A stretch of DNA of 64,000 bases from Clostridium sp. OF03-18AA. Lineage in GTDB: Bacteria; Bacillota; Clostridia; Lachnospirales; Lachnospiraceae. Below the pieces are notes generated by a model. The model worked only from the letters and a program-made list of their open reading frames with translations, did not search any database and was not told where the DNA came from. This document shows positions 1 through 10,399 of this stretch, one piece after another (positions within the stretch are counted from its first letter, which is position 1; the number at the start of each line of letters is the position of its first letter). Position numbers and translations under genes: made by a program. The DNA is taken from assembly GCF_003478035.1 (NCBI RefSeq), contig NZ_QUEP01000016.1, positions 1 to 64,000 on the forward strand, given 5' to 3'.

Positions 1-32
1 CCCCACTTCAAGCGTGAGCTAAGTGGTGGGAG
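1..32. repeat. Terminal hairpin, possible IS200/IS605-type end
   Basis: The window opens with an imperfect inverted repeat: CCCCACTT pairs with AAGTGG(T)GGG around a short loop. Subterminal hairpins of this kind are typical of IS200/IS605 or TnpB element ends, but no transposase lies inside the window, so this is only a suggestion. It could equally be the terminator of a gene to the left. Confidence 0.25.
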
Positions 33-143
33 TATGTCACCCCGACAAACGGCTGCATCTCATTTCGGGCATAAGACATTTCGACTGGTATTCTCGAAAT
101 AGGGAAAGGGACAACAGCGCAAGAGCACAGCCTGGAAGATATG

Positions 144-197
144 AAAAAATCTCCGACAGTTCCACTGCAAAAACACAGCGGACTGCCGGGGATTTTT
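144..197 (-). terminator. Terminator of lexA
   Basis: An inverted repeat pairs AAAAATC-CCG-CAGT with ACTG-CCG-GATTTTT. Read on the minus strand it is a GC stem ending in a T run, just downstream of the lexA stop, so it fits a Rho-independent terminator. Confidence 0.65.
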
Positions 198-214
198 CTT
201 TTGTTATAAACAAA

Positions 215-832
215 TCAGCTCATCATGCGGAAAAGACCGATGACTTTACCGAGGATCTCTACGTGATCCAGGATGATCGGGTCCATCGTGGAGTTTTCTG
301 GCTGGAGACGGAAGTGACCGTTCTCTTTGTAGAACGTTTTTACGGTCGCGGAGTCATCAACGAGCGCAACGACTTTATCGCCGTTCTCGGCGTCTGGCTG
401 CTTTGCAACGATGACTTTATCACCGCTGTAGATCCCGGCTTCGATCATACTGTTTCCTTTTACCTTTAACATAAATACTTCTTTATTCGGGAGCATTTCG
501 GCAGGGATCGGAAGATAATCTTCGATATTCTGCTCCGCGAGGATCGGAGTTCCGGCGGCGACCGTACCGATCACCGGCACATTTACAACTTCACGTCTTG
601 TAAGAGCGAAATCATCATCGAGAATCTCGATAGTTCTCGGCTTCGTCGGATCCCGGCGGATATATCCGTTCTTCTCCAGGGATTCCAGGTGGGAGTGGAC
701 CGAGGAGGTGGATTTCAAGTGAACCGCCTCACAGATCTCGCGCACAGCTGGCGGATATCCTTTCTTTAAGATCATTTCTTTTATATATTCAAGTATTTCT
801 TTCTGCTTATCAGTAATTTTTCCCTGACTCAT
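215..832 (-). CDS. lexA: LexA SOS repressor
   Basis: SOS-response repressor and self-cleaving serine protease of 205 residues, the normal family length. The N-terminal winged helix (about 1-70) has the usual KQKEILEYI and GYPPAVREI segments. The cleavage site Ala93-Gly94 lies in VAAGTP, and the catalytic dyad is Ser128 (GNSMIEAG) and Lys165 (ATVKTFY). The ATG at 832 was chosen because AGGAGGGG lies just upstream; the longer open frame has no support. Divergent from the YneA-like gene, with LexA boxes in the shared region, so it very probably autoregulates. Confidence 0.97.
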   Translation of the reverse strand: MSQGKITDKQKEILEYIKEMILKKGYPPAVREICEAVHLKSTSSVHSHLESLEKNGYIRRDPTKPRTIEILDDDFALTRREVVNVPVIGTVAAGTPILAEQNIEDYLPIPAEMLPNKEVFMLKVKGNSMIEAGIYSGDKVIVAKQPDAENGDKVVALVDDSATVKTFYKENGHFRLQPENSTMDPIILDHVEILGKVIGLFRMMS

Positions 833-1006
833 GAGACCCCTCCTTTTATTCGTCACGGCGATTAGGAAAATGGCAACCGCGCATACACGGGGAGACATTT
901 GACGACCGCTGTAATAATCTGCAAAAGAATATTTCTTCTCTGCATACATAGTATCATAAACTGCGAAAAAAAGCAAACCTTTGTTCGAAAAAATGGAGAA
1001 AAAGAA

Positions 1007-1035
1007 TTGACAAACATATGTTCGCGTGATAGAAT
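1007..1035 (+). promoter_or_regulatory. SOS promoter of the yneA-like gene
   Basis: TTGACA (1007-1012), a 17-bp spacer and TAGAAT (1030-1035) form a near-consensus sigma-A promoter. The first LexA box (1012-1023) overlaps the -35 and spacer, so bound LexA would block polymerase. Confidence 0.8.
1012..1023. promoter_or_regulatory. LexA box 1
   Basis: AAACATATGTTC matches the Gram-positive SOS box GAAC-N4-GTTC at all but one base and sits over the promoter between lexA and the yneA-like gene. Confidence 0.75.
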
Positions 1036-1043
1036 CTAAACCA

Positions 1044-1055
1044 GAACAGATGTTC
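1044..1055. promoter_or_regulatory. LexA box 2
   Basis: GAACAGATGTTC is a perfect GAAC-N4-GTTC SOS box, placed just downstream of the expected transcription start. With box 1 it gives a paired operator for tight SOS control. Confidence 0.85.
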
Positions 1056-1099
1056 CCAAACATGAGTTTGCACTTACTGAATACAGAGGAGGAACCAAT

Positions 1100-1414
1100 A
1101 TGAAGAAGTATTTGATCGCTCTTGTGATGATCGTGATGATCATGTCCTGCTTTTTTGGAAAGACCCTGGTTATGGCGAATGAAGACGAGGATGATGCCGT
1201 CTATAACCGCTATTATACGACGATCGAGGTGGAAAAAGGTGATACCCTCTGGTCTGTTGCAAAAACTTATTATCATCATTCCGGTATGTCCGTGCGGGAA
1301 TATGTATATGAGCTGAAACTGATCAACGGAATGGTTTCTGACGAACTCCGTGCCGGTGATATGATCTCCGTGGAGTATTATGCGGAGACGCCGGGAAACC
1401 CGTATATAAAGTGA
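1100..1414 (+). CDS. yneA: YneA-like SOS cell-division inhibitor (LysM)
   Basis: A 104-residue membrane-anchored protein: one N-terminal hydrophobic segment (about 4-27), a short acidic stretch, then a LysM-like domain (about 40-95, starting EVEKGDTLWSVAK). The size, layout, divergence from lexA and two LexA boxes are those of YneA, the Bacillus SOS division inhibitor that delays septation during DNA damage. AGAGGAGG precedes the ATG. The function is inferred from this architecture and context, not from close sequence identity. Confidence 0.82.
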   Translation: MKKYLIALVMIVMIMSCFFGKTLVMANEDEDDAVYNRYYTTIEVEKGDTLWSVAKTYYHHSGMSVREYVYELKLINGMVSDELRAGDMISVEYYAETPGNPYIK

Positions 1415-1631
1415 TGATATAAGACAGAAAGATACAGAAGAGAGGATGCGGAGAGAAAGACTCTCCGGGCTGCAAACGAGATCCTTTGGGCAGAATGATG
1501 TCCGGGGATCTTGTTCTTTCTCCGGGATACTTGCATTCCAGCTGACCGGCGGCCAAAAGTTCCTTGCTTGCTATTGCCGGGATAAAACGGTACAATAGGA
1601 GGAGCAGAAGAGAGAGCAATAGGAGGAACCA

Positions 1632-2765
1632 ATGAAATTATTCCATTTATCGGACCTTCATATCGGAAAGAGAGTCAATGAGTTTTCAATGATCGAAGAC
1701 CAGAAATATATTCTTAAAAGAATTCTTGATCTGGCGGAAGAAGAAAAGCCGGACGGGATCATCCTGGCCGGTGATATTTATGACAAGCAGATCCCATCCG
1801 CGGAGGCGGTCCAGGTGTTCGACGAATTTATCACAAGGCTTGCCGGGAGAGCGATTCCTGTTTTTATTATCAGCGGGAACCATGATTCGGCGGAACGGCT
1901 GGCTTTCGGCGGAAGACTGTTGAACAGCCGGGGGATCTACCTTTCGCCTGTATATGATGGGAGTGTCACGAAGATTCCGCTGAAGGATCAATACGGAACA
2001 GTCTGGATCCACCTGCTCCCGTTTATCCGCCCTTCGACTGTGCGGCATGTATTTGAGAATGAGGCGGATCTGGTAACGGATGTCCAGACTGCGGCGGAGA
2101 CGGTGATCCGCCATATGGAGATCGATCTGAAGGATAGAAACATCCTTGTCGCACACCAGTTTGTCACGGGAGCTTCCAGGTGCGAGTCGGAGGATGTTCA
2201 GGTCGGTGGTCTCGACAACATTGACGCAGCGGTCTTTACACCGTTTGATTATACAGCACTTGGACATATCCACAGTCCCCAAAACGTAGGAACTGACCGG
2301 GTTCGCTATTGCGGGACTCCCTTAAAATATTCATTTTCGGAGGTGGACCAGGAGAAATCAATTACAGTCGTGGAGTTGGAGAAAAAAGGAACAGTAAGGA
2401 CCAGCCTGCTGCCGTTAAAACCTCTCCGGGATATGAGGAAGCTCCGGGGCACTTATCTGGAACTTACCGACCGTTCTTTTTACAGAGATATGAACCGTGA
2501 AGATTATATCCAGGTGACCTTGACGGACGAGGATGATGTGCCGGACGGTCTTCAGAAACTGCGTGTGATCTACCCGAATATCATGCAGCTTTTGTATGAC
2601 AATCAGAGGACAAAAACCACTCAGGAGGTCGATGCAGCGCAGGCCGTAGAAAAAAAGACAGAGATCGAACTGTTTTATGAGTTCTATGAACTTCAGAATA
2701 ATCAGCCTATGACGAAACAACAGAAGGATTTTGCAGAACAATTGATCCGGGAGATAAAAGAATGA
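1632..2765 (+). CDS. sbcD: Exonuclease SbcCD subunit D
   Basis: Mre11-type metallophosphoesterase (377 aa), the nuclease subunit of SbcCD, which cleaves DNA hairpins and protein-blocked ends. Phosphoesterase motifs appear in order: LSDLHIGKR, GDIYDKQ, GNHDSAERL, VAHQF and LGHIHSPQ. AGGAGG lies 5-6 bases before the ATG. The stop overlaps the sbcC start (ATGA), so the two are translationally coupled. Placement after the LexA-controlled gene makes this a DNA-repair cluster. Confidence 0.96.
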   Translation: MKLFHLSDLHIGKRVNEFSMIEDQKYILKRILDLAEEEKPDGIILAGDIYDKQIPSAEAVQVFDEFITRLAGRAIPVFIISGNHDSAERLAFGGRLLNSRGIYLSPVYDGSVTKIPLKDQYGTVWIHLLPFIRPSTVRHVFENEADLVTDVQTAAETVIRHMEIDLKDRNILVAHQFVTGASRCESEDVQVGGLDNIDAAVFTPFDYTALGHIHSPQNVGTDRVRYCGTPLKYSFSEVDQEKSITVVELEKKGTVRTSLLPLKPLRDMRKLRGTYLELTDRSFYRDMNREDYIQVTLTDEDDVPDGLQKLRVIYPNIMQLLYDNQRTKTTQEVDAAQAVEKKTEIELFYEFYELQNNQPMTKQQKDFAEQLIREIKE

Positions 2766-5569
2766 AACCTGAAAAACTGGTGATCAGTGCCTTCGGCCCA
2801 TACGCGGGGGAGAACACGATCGATTTTGAACAACTTGGAGAACACGGTCTTTACCTGATCACGGGAGATACCGGCGCCGGTAAGACGACGATCTTTGATG
2901 CGATCACATTTGCCCTGTACGGTGAGGCAAGCGGAACTGTGCGGGAAGCCGGAATGTTCCGGAGCAAATATGCGAAAGCAGAGACGGAGACGTTTGTGGA
3001 GCTGACTTTCGCCTATCAGGGAAAAGAATATATCGTCAGAAGAAATCCGGAATATGAATGCCCGAAAAAGCGAGGAACCGGATTTACAACGAAAAAAGCG
3101 GATGCGGAATTGATCTATCCCGACGGACGTCAGCCAGTGGCAAAGATGGGCGCGGTCACAAAGGCTGTGACGGAGCTGATGGGTCTCGACTATAAACAGT
3201 TTACTCAGATTGCGATGATCGCCCAGGGGGATTTCCAGAAACTTCTGATCGCAGGGACTGCGGAACGCGGAGAAATCTTCCGTCAGATCTTTCACACGGA
3301 GATCTTTCAGGAGATCCAGTGGCGTCTGCGGGACGAGGAAAAGCGCAGACGAAAAGATTATGATGATCTGCGCCGGAGCATTACCCAGTACCTGGAGGAT
3401 GCCTGCTTTGAGGAAGATCCGGCGGCGGAACAGGAATTTAATTCCTTAAAAAAGGTACACTTTGAAGGAAAAACAATGCGGGGGATCGAGCTGTTGCGCA
3501 GTGAGACAGAAAAAGAAAAGGTACATCTGGAAACGCTGGATGGATCTGTGCAGAGCCTGGAAAAGCAGATCCGCGCGGTAAATGAAAAAAAGGGAAAGGC
3601 GGCCCAGATCAGACGGATCGAGGCAGAACTGGAGAATAAAAAACAGGAACGGGAACGACTGAATCCGGAGTATGAAGCGGTCTTTGCAGAATGGAAAAAA
3701 GTGGAGAAAAAGTCGGAGCTTCGCGAAAAACTGGCAAAGAAAGTTCAGAAACTGGAACTGGATAGTCAGAGATTTCTGGAACTGGATCAGAAAAGAGGAG
3801 AAGCGGCTGGGAAAGAACAGACACTTTTGAGCGTTCAGACAGATAGAAAGTCGATGCAGGAACAGACGGATCTTCTGCAAACAGAACTGGAGAACCGGTC
3901 TGGGGACAGAGAGAAGATTTCCAGAGCACCGGTGGAGAAAGAGCAGCTGTCAAATGCGAAAGAAGCACTTTTGCGACAGAAAAAGGAACTGGAAGAACAC
4001 CTGGAGCGGCTTGAGTCGACTTACAGGGAATTGAAAGATGTGCAGAAAGAGTACGCAATCTCGATTTCCCTGCGTGATGAGAGCCGCATACGGTATGGAC
4101 ACCTGGAAACACTGTTTCTGAATGCCCAGGCCGGCATTCTTGCACAGGATCTGGAGGAAGGAATCCCCTGTCCGGTATGCGGTTCCTGTCATCACCCGGC
4201 TCCTGCTGAGCTTGCAGAAGAGATCCCGGATCAGGAAGAATTGAAACTAAGAAAGAAGGAAGCTGAACGGGCAGGAGTGAAGTCTGAGAGGCTGAGCGAG
4301 AGAGCCGGAAACTTAAAAGAAAATCTGGATCTCGAGATAAAGCGGATAGTGGAGCTTCCTGCCGTTTTGAAAGCAGACCTGTATAACAGGATATCAGAGA
4401 TATCGGATCCTGCGGAGTGTATGACGGCAGCCAGACTGGCGATAACAAAGACGGAGAAAGAACTTTGTGAACTGGAAATCCGTATCAGATCGAATGCAGA
4501 ACAGCTGAAACAGCTAAAAACGCTGGAAGATTCAATAAAGAAGCTGGAAAAGGCTCTGGAGACGGCGAAAGAAAAAAATACGGCGCTTGCCTTGTCGGAG
4601 CAGAACCTGTTGACATCCCTGTCAATGCTGAAGGTGCAGGTGAAAGAGCTTCAGGAAAGGCTGGAAGGGCAAAATGCGGCAGAGATCGAAGAAAACCTGA
4701 AAATGATGAAAATGCAGAAAAGGGAGCTGGAGCTGGAAGAAGGCAGCGCGAAAGCTAAAATGGAAAAATACCAGAGAGATATGGCGAGCCTGGATTCTGC
4801 GGTGGAAGCACTGGAAAAACAGATCGGAGAAAAAGAAGAGCTGAAGGAAACGGAACTCTCAGAGATGCTGGAACGCCTGGAGACGAAAAAAACAGGAATA
4901 TTAAAACAGCGGGAACAGCTCCATTCGGCTTTACAGAACAACCGGAAGATCTACGAGAAGGTCTGCACCTGGCAGAATCTCATGGAACAGACAGAACAGG
5001 AATATATCTGGGTCCACTCACTTGCGGACACGGCAGCCGGGACACTGAATGGAAAGCGGAAGATCGAACTTGAGACCTATGTCCAGATGGCGTATTTTGA
5101 CCGGATCCTGAGGCGGGCGAATATCCGGATGATGACGATGAGCAGCGGTCAGTATGAACTGAAAAGAAGTGAGACATCGGGGAACAAAAAGGACAAGAGC
5201 GGACTGGAACTGAATGTGATCGATCACTATAACGGAAGTGAGCGGAGTGTAAAGACGCTCTCCGGCGGCGAAACGTTCCAGGCCTCGCTTTCCCTGGCGC
5301 TGGGACTTTCGGATGAGATCCAGTCTATGGCAGGCGGGATCCAGCTGGATGCCATGTTTGTGGACGAAGGATTCGGTTCTCTTGACGAGGATGCGCTGGA
5401 CCAGGCGGTAAAGGCACTGGGAAATCTTGCGGACGGAAAAAAACTTGTCGGTATCATTTCTCATGTTGCGGAGCTGAAAGACAGGATTGAAAAAAAGATC
5501 GTGATAACAAAAAAACGCGGTCGGGAAGGCGTGGGAAGCAGTGTCAGAATATTGGACGGCGTGATCTGA
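2762..5569 (+). CDS. sbcC: Exonuclease SbcCD subunit C
   Basis: Rad50-type SMC ATPase (935 aa) partnering SbcD. Walker A GDTGAGKT is at residues 35-42. Long charged coiled coils flank a zinc hook CPVC at about 470-473, followed by an extra Cys and a His pair (GSCHHP). Near the C-terminus are the ABC signature [16 protein letters not shown] and Walker [18 protein letters not shown]. Overlaps sbcD by 4 bp. Confidence 0.96.
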   Translation: MKPEKLVISAFGPYAGENTIDFEQLGEHGLYLITGDTGAGKTTIFDAITFALYGEASGTVREAGMFRSKYAKAETETFVELTFAYQGKEYIVRRNPEYECPKKRGTGFTTKKADAELIYPDGRQPVAKMGAVTKAVTELMGLDYKQFTQIAMIAQGDFQKLLIAGTAERGEIFRQIFHTEIFQEIQWRLRDEEKRRRKDYDDLRRSITQYLEDACFEEDPAAEQEFNSLKKVHFEGKTMRGIELLRSETEKEKVHLETLDGSVQSLEKQIRAVNEKKGKAAQIRRIEAELENKKQERERLNPEYEAVFAEWKKVEKKSELREKLAKKVQKLELDSQRFLELDQKRGEAAGKEQTLLSVQTDRKSMQEQTDLLQTELENRSGDREKISRAPVEKEQLSNAKEALLRQKKELEEHLERLESTYRELKDVQKEYAISISLRDESRIRYGHLETLFLNAQAGILAQDLEEGIPCPVCGSCHHPAPAELAEEIPDQEELKLRKKEAERAGVKSERLSERAGNLKENLDLEIKRIVELPAVLKADLYNRISEISDPAECMTAARLAITKTEKELCELEIRIRSNAEQLKQLKTLEDSIKKLEKALETAKEKNTALALSEQNLLTSLSMLKVQVKELQERLEGQNAAEIEENLKMMKMQKRELELEEGSAKAKMEKYQRDMASLDSAVEALEKQIGEKEELKETELSEMLERLETKKTGILKQREQLHSALQNNRKIYEKVCTWQNLMEQTEQEYIWVHSLADTAAGTLNGKRKIELETYVQMAYFDRILRRANIRMMTMSSGQYELKRSETSGNKKDKSGLELNVIDHYNGSERSVKTLSGGETFQASLSLALGLSDEIQSMAGGIQLDAMFVDEGFGSLDEDALDQAVKALGNLADGKKLVGIISHVAELKDRIEKKIVITKKRGREGVGSSVRILDGVI

Positions 5570-5745
5570 AAACGTGCGTGACAGCAGATTCGGCAGGAAG
5601 AGAGCTATTCCAGCCAATGTCCGTCGCAGTCGGAAGAAGTGTCAGCCAAATATGTGGAGAAAAGGAACCGGAAAAAAGAAGCATCTACATCGTAGATACG
5701 GTGATCTAAAATGCAGATGCGCGGTAATTCAATTGCCGATATAGT

Positions 5746-6948
5746 TCACGGGATCCTGATCGGCGAACGGGTAAATTCGTTTTTTTGTACCTTTCCTGAT
5801 TTCAGCTCCCGCACCATCCGGCAAATCTCAGATGCGGTCAGATTTTTCTCAAAAAGCGGATAGACTTCCGGGGAGAGAATCTCTTTGGCATCAGCGGTCT
5901 TGACGATGACAGGGATATCGCAATGCTTTTTTAATTCCGATAAAAGTGCTGCGGATGTTTTTCGGAATCCCAGGATCCGGACCCATGGAGCGTAATCGCA
6001 GGCAGCAAATCCCCTTTGGTCTTTGTCTGTGATATCCAGCATGAGATTCATAAGAGCGCGGCTGACCTTCGCGTAAGTATACTGCCGGTCTTTTCTGGCT
6101 GCGGTCAGTGCATCGGTCCGGAGAAATTCCAGACGGTTTTTACAGAGCTTTGCGGCGAGGTCCTCCGGCATACCGGAAATGCTCTGAATTTTTTCCGGAG
6201 CGGAAGTCAGGATCTTCTGTTCTATCAGGAGAGAAAAATCATCCGGAAATAATGGAACCTCGGATTCGGCCTGCAGACTTTCAAAGTGGGAATCCGGGAG
6301 AACAGCTGAGAGAAAATCCGGATCCTGCGCAGAGATCGCCTTTCGGATCGCTGTTGCAGAAGCGAAAGAGCCGTCCCGCCCTTCGGAGTGATACCCGGGA
6401 TCGGAGCGTTTCAGGGTCCAGGGTTCGACCGCGGAAGAAAATTCCTTTAATGCCTTCAGGTACTCAACCGCAAGGATATCGTTGGGCGATACAGGAACAG
6501 AATCTTTTCTGGCAAGAGCCAGTGCCTGTGGGTAGGTAAGGCCGCTTCGAAGACTTTTACGGATCAGATCCGACTGTTCTTCCGTCTCTGTGCCGGCCTG
6601 GTCTGCCAGTTCCTGCAATTTTTTGATTTCCCCTGCTTCACTGCCGAAGGAGAGCACATCGATGATCCCCATATGATGAAACAAAGAGATTCCGCAGCGC
6701 GCGAAATCCTGGGCAGCGCTCAGACTTCCGAAAACGGGCATTTCGACAACGAGGTCAGCGCCGGAGAGAAGCGCGGAGCGAGTCCGGAGAAACTTGCTGT
6801 AGATTGCCGGGGCCCCGCGCTGTACGAAGTCACCGCTCATGACGACCGCGATGAAATCGGCTCCGGTCCGGCGTCTTGTCTCTTCAATCTGATATTTATG
6901 GCCATTGTGGAATGGATTGTATTCTGCAATGATGGCAGCTGTTTTCAT
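5746..6948 (-). CDS. tmcAL: tRNA(Met) cytidine acetate ligase TmcAL
   Basis: Nucleotidyltransferase-fold protein of 400 aa that in Bacillus makes N4-acetylcytidine at the wobble base of elongator tRNA-Met, using acetate and ATP. The N-terminus has the family hallmark AEYNPFHNGHKYQI with the nucleotidyltransferase HNGH motif, followed by VVMSGDFVQRGAP and SFGSEAGEI. The ATG at 6948 is preceded by AGGAGATC; the upstream in-frame ATG is not. Faces sbcC convergently. Confidence 0.93.
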   Translation of the reverse strand: MKTAAIIAEYNPFHNGHKYQIEETRRRTGADFIAVVMSGDFVQRGAPAIYSKFLRTRSALLSGADLVVEMPVFGSLSAAQDFARCGISLFHHMGIIDVLSFGSEAGEIKKLQELADQAGTETEEQSDLIRKSLRSGLTYPQALALARKDSVPVSPNDILAVEYLKALKEFSSAVEPWTLKRSDPGYHSEGRDGSFASATAIRKAISAQDPDFLSAVLPDSHFESLQAESEVPLFPDDFSLLIEQKILTSAPEKIQSISGMPEDLAAKLCKNRLEFLRTDALTAARKDRQYTYAKVSRALMNLMLDITDKDQRGFAACDYAPWVRILGFRKTSAALLSELKKHCDIPVIVKTADAKEILSPEVYPLFEKNLTASEICRMVRELKSGKVQKNEFTRSPIRIP

Positions 6949-7220
6949 AGTAGATCTCCTCAACTTGTGCAGATCATTTGCCTGCATTCGTTATCTAATA
7001 TCATAGTCGAAACAAAATCTTAATGCAATATTTATTGTTCTCAAAGAAAAAATGTGATATACTGCGACTAAGCAGCGTGTGAAAGACTGATTGTTCCAGG
7101 ATGATAAGAATACTCAAAAATATCAGAAGGAATTCAGAGCGGCTGCCTTAGTGTTACAGTTATATCTTTGCGGCGCATACCGCAATCTTCGAAATAAGAC
7201 GCAGAAAGGATGGATGCTAT

Positions 7221-7553
7221 ATGAAACTGATCTACGCAATTATCCGGTATGACAACGAGGACGATGTGACGACATCACTCACAAAACACAAATTCAGTGT
7301 GACCCGTCTTTCCACGACCGGCGGATTCCTGAAAAAAGGGAATACGACCCTGATGATCGTGACGGAAGAAGCGCGGGTTGATGAAGCGATCGATATTATT
7401 AAAAAGGAGTGCGGCCACCACCAGAAGATCACGATCAATATGCCGTATGTATCCGGTTCCTCCATGGTCCACTGCGCAACAATGCCGATGTCGGTCGATG
7501 TCGGCGGTGCGACGATCTTTGTTGTAGATGTTGAGCGGTATGAGAAGATCTGA
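7221..7553 (+). CDS. darA: Cyclic-di-AMP receptor DarA (PstA)
   Basis: PII-like protein (110 aa, full family length) that binds c-di-AMP as a trimer. Recognised from MKLIYAIIRYDNEDDV, the ligand loop RLSTTGGFLKKGNTT and the C-terminal VGGATIFVVDVERYE strand. An RBS (GAAAGGA) precedes the ATG. It appears monocistronic, between divergent tmcAL and a strong terminator-like hairpin. Its physiological target is not known from the sequence. Confidence 0.93.
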   Translation: MKLIYAIIRYDNEDDVTTSLTKHKFSVTRLSTTGGFLKKGNTTLMIVTEEARVDEAIDIIKKECGHHQKITINMPYVSGSSMVHCATMPMSVDVGGATIFVVDVERYEKI

Positions 7554-7638
7554 CCGAAAAATGATACTGACAGAGACTGCTGCAGCAATGTGAACAATAA
7601 ATATGACTGCGGTCCTGCAGAGAAAAGATAAAAGATAC

Positions 7639-7682
7639 AAACAGCTCCGGCAATCAGTATTCCTGGTCGACCGGAGCTGTTT
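7639..7682 (+). terminator. Terminator-like hairpin after darA
   Basis: A perfect 12-bp inverted repeat, AAACAGCTCCGG and CCGGAGCTGTTT, with a 20-nt loop. The flanking A and T runs would let it act in either direction. Confidence 0.7.
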
Positions 7683-7860
7683 GCTTACGCGAACAACGAG
7701 CCAAAGTCCGTGCTCACGCGAGACCTTGGCGACTGTCGCGATAACAAGGGGAAACTCGCGAAGCGTGTTTTCACTTGTTACCGGAACGTTCGATGAGATT
7801 TCCCGATAGGCAGACAGCTGCTCTCGGTCAAACTACCGATGCGCCCGTTTTTTTGCCGCA
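7683..7860. other. Unexplained structured intergenic stretch before pta
   Basis: About 180 bp with no plausible gene. It contains several CGCGA repeats and a hairpin at 7743-7779 with 13-nt arms (AACAAGGGGAAAC against GTTTTCACTTGTT, two non-Watson-Crick positions). It lies upstream of the pta promoter, so it is not the pta leader. It could be a small RNA, a repeat unit or a degraded element. I recognise no known RNA family. Confidence 0.3.
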
Positions 7861-7917
7861 TTGTTTTAAATTTAACGAGAGGTACTGAAAAAAGTGCAAA
7901 AATTGGAGAATATAGTC

Positions 7918-7946
7918 TTGTATCCAGTATTTAGCTGCGATATAAT
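7918..7946 (+). promoter_or_regulatory. Promoter of pta
   Basis: TTGTAT, a 17-bp spacer and a perfect TATAAT lie about 45 bp upstream of the pta start. Confidence 0.7.
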
Positions 7947-7990
7947 AAAAATACGTATGAAAACCCATATTGAGGAAGGAGTCAATCATC

Positions 7991-8992
7991 ATGGCATTTA
8001 TTGATCTTATGAAAGAAAAGGCAAAACAGGATGTAATGACAATCATCCTGCCGGAGAGCAACGATAAGAGAACTCTTATTGCTGCAGCACAGGTATTAAA
8101 GGAGAAGACCGCTGACCTGATCATGATCGGAAAAGAGGAGAAGATCATGGATGGTGCTCACTGGCTGGAAGTTGACCTTACTGGCCTTAAGGTCGTAGAT
8201 CCGGATACTGATCCGAAGTTTGACCACTACGCAGAGACCCTGTTCAAATTAAGAGAGAAAAAGGGTATGACTCTCGAGAAAGCACAGGAGATCTTAAAGA
8301 CAGATTACATCACATACGGCGTTATGATGGTAAAAGAAAAAGACGCTGACGGACTTGTTGCAGGTGCTTGCCACGCAACAGCTGATACATTAAGACCGGC
8401 TCTTCAGATCTTAAAGACAGCTCCGGGAACAGAGCTTGTATCCGGTTTCTTCATCATGGACGTTCCGAACTGCGAGTACGGTGCAAACGGCACATTCTTA
8501 TTCGCTGACTGTGGTTTAAACCAGGATCCGACATCTGCAGAGCTCGCTGCAATCGCTGACAGCTCCGCTAAGAGCTTCCGTGCACTTGTTGGTGAGAAGC
8601 CGATCGTAGCTATGCTTTCCCACTCCACAAAGGGCAGCGCAAAGCACGCTCTTGTAGACAAGGTTGTAGAGGCTACAAAGATCGCAAACGAGAAGTACCC
8701 GCAGCTTGACCTTGACGGCGAGTTACAGCTCGATGCAGCGATTGTTCCGTCCGTAGCAAAAGCAAAAGCAAAAGGAAGCGAAGTTGCAGGTCATGCTAAC
8801 GTTCTTATCTTCCCGAACCTTGACTGCGGCAACATCGGTTACAAGCTGGTTCAGAGACTTGCTAAAGCAGAAGCTTACGGCCCGATGCTCCAGGGTATCG
8901 CAAGACCGGTCAACGACCTTTCCCGTGGATGCTCCGCTGAGGATATCGTTGGTGTAGTAGCTCTTACAGCTGTACAGGCTCAGATGGCTTAA
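7991..8992 (+). CDS. pta: Phosphate acetyltransferase
   Basis: Converts acetyl-CoA and phosphate to acetyl phosphate; with AckA it is the main ATP-yielding acetate route of fermenting clostridia. 333 aa, the short form lacking an N-terminal DRTGG domain. Family segments include ILPESNDKRTL, VAGACHATADTLRPALQ and MLSHSTKGSAKH. The ATG at 7991 follows AGGAAGGAG; the earlier TTG would overlap that RBS. Codon use here and in ackA is strongly biased, consistent with high expression. Confidence 0.97.
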   Translation: MAFIDLMKEKAKQDVMTIILPESNDKRTLIAAAQVLKEKTADLIMIGKEEKIMDGAHWLEVDLTGLKVVDPDTDPKFDHYAETLFKLREKKGMTLEKAQEILKTDYITYGVMMVKEKDADGLVAGACHATADTLRPALQILKTAPGTELVSGFFIMDVPNCEYGANGTFLFADCGLNQDPTSAELAAIADSSAKSFRALVGEKPIVAMLSHSTKGSAKHALVDKVVEATKIANEKYPQLDLDGELQLDAAIVPSVAKAKAKGSEVAGHANVLIFPNLDCGNIGYKLVQRLAKAEAYGPMLQGIARPVNDLSRGCSAEDIVGVVALTAVQAQMA

Positions 8993-9015
8993 TCTATAAT
9001 TACTTAACAACAATG

Positions 9016-9060
9016 GGGAACGACGCAAAATCGATCAAGAGGAAACGGCGTTCCCTTTTT
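9016..9060 (+). terminator. Terminator between pta and ackA
   Basis: GGGGAACG pairs with CGTTCCC, followed by TTTTT. It lies between two genes of one pathway, so it may set their relative levels rather than separate them fully. Confidence 0.7.
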
Positions 9061-9144
9061 GGCAACAACTGTAATATCCAGTCTTCGTTCCGGAGACCGG
9101 AAGACACAGATTCTATTTTATAATCACAAGGAGTTTTATCTGTC

Positions 9145-10338
9145 ATGAATATTTTAGTTATCAACTGCGGAAGCTCTTCCTTAAAGTACCAGTTAATCAA
9201 CTCTGATACAGAGGCAGTTCTTGCAAAAGGTCTCTGCGAGAGAATTGGTATCGAAGGAAGCCAGATCACATACCAGCCGGCAGGCGGAGAGAAGGAAGTT
9301 ACCGTTTCCCCGATGCCGACACACACACAGGCGATCCAGATGGTATTAGACGCTCTCACAAACAAGAAGAGCGGCGTTATCGCAAGCCTTGCAGAGGTTG
9401 GTGCTGTTGGTCACCGTGTCGTACACGGCGGTGAGAAGTTCACTTCTTCCACAGTGATCACAGATGAGGCTATGAAAGCAATCGAAGAGTGCAACGATCT
9501 TGCACCGCTTCACAACCCGGCAAACCTGATCGGTATCCGCGCTTGCCAGGAGCTTATGCCGAACGTACCGATGGTAGCTGTATTCGATACTGCATTCCAT
9601 CAGACAATGCCGGAGGAGGCTTACCTTTACGGCCTTCCGTACGAGTACTACGAGAAGTACAAAGTAAGAAGATATGGCTTCCACGGAACTTCCCACAGCT
9701 TCGTATCCAAGAGAGCTGCTGAGGTTGCTGGAAAACCGTACGAGGATTTAAAGATCATCGTTTGCCATCTTGGAAACGGCGCAAGCCTTTCCGCTGTAAA
9801 GAACGGCAAATCCGTAGATACAAGCATGGGTCTTACACCGCTTGAGGGCCTTATCATGGGAACACGTTCCGGTGATATGGATCCGGCTATCATGGAATTC
9901 ATCGCTAAGAAAGAGAACCTTGACATCGCAGGCGTTATGAACGTTCTGAACAAGAAGTCTGGTGTTCTTGGCCTTTCCGGCGTATCCAGCGACTTCCGTG
10001 ACATTGAGGAAGCAGCTGAGGCTGGCAACGACCGCGCAGCGAAAGCTCTTGCAGCTTACAACTACCGCGTTGTTAAGTACATCGGTGCTTACACAGCAGC
10101 CATGGACGGCGTAGATGTGATCGCATTCACAGCAGGTCTTGGCGAGAACGGCAAGTCCATGAGAAAAGCTGTTTGCGAGCATTTATCCTACCTCGGAATC
10201 AAGATCGACGACGAGGCTAACAGCGTAAGAGGAAAAGATATCGTGATCTCCACACCGGATTCCAAGGTTAAGGTTATGGTTATCCCGACAAATGAGGAGC
10301 TTGCGATCGCAAGAGAGACTCTGGCTCTCGTAAAATAA
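9145..10338 (+). CDS. ackA: Acetate kinase
   Basis: Makes acetate and ATP from acetyl phosphate and ADP. 397 aa, full length. ASKHA-fold landmarks: [11 protein letters not shown] at the N-terminus, [41 protein letters not shown] and GLGENG. Downstream of pta and separated from it by a hairpin; an AAGGAG RBS precedes the start. Confidence 0.98.
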   Translation: MNILVINCGSSSLKYQLINSDTEAVLAKGLCERIGIEGSQITYQPAGGEKEVTVSPMPTHTQAIQMVLDALTNKKSGVIASLAEVGAVGHRVVHGGEKFTSSTVITDEAMKAIEECNDLAPLHNPANLIGIRACQELMPNVPMVAVFDTAFHQTMPEEAYLYGLPYEYYEKYKVRRYGFHGTSHSFVSKRAAEVAGKPYEDLKIIVCHLGNGASLSAVKNGKSVDTSMGLTPLEGLIMGTRSGDMDPAIMEFIAKKENLDIAGVMNVLNKKSGVLGLSGVSSDFRDIEEAAEAGNDRAAKALAAYNYRVVKYIGAYTAAMDGVDVIAFTAGLGENGKSMRKAVCEHLSYLGIKIDDEANSVRGKDIVISTPDSKVKVMVIPTNEELAIARETLALVK

Positions 10339-10353
10339 TTTTGGGCAGTTTGT

Positions 10354-10373
10354 CCGTGCAGATATCTGCACGG
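10354..10373. terminator. Perfect 20-bp palindrome after ackA
   Basis: CCGTGCAGATATCTGCACGG is fully self-complementary and starts 16 bp after the ackA stop. It may be part of the ackA terminator, though there is no T run, or a protein-binding site. Confidence 0.45.
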
Positions 10374-10399
10374 TGAACCGATTAGCAATGACGCTGACC

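Noticed and set aside
23..469. 148-aa plus-strand frame over lexA
   Set aside because: It runs antisense through the conserved LexA protease domain and has no RBS; a shadow frame.
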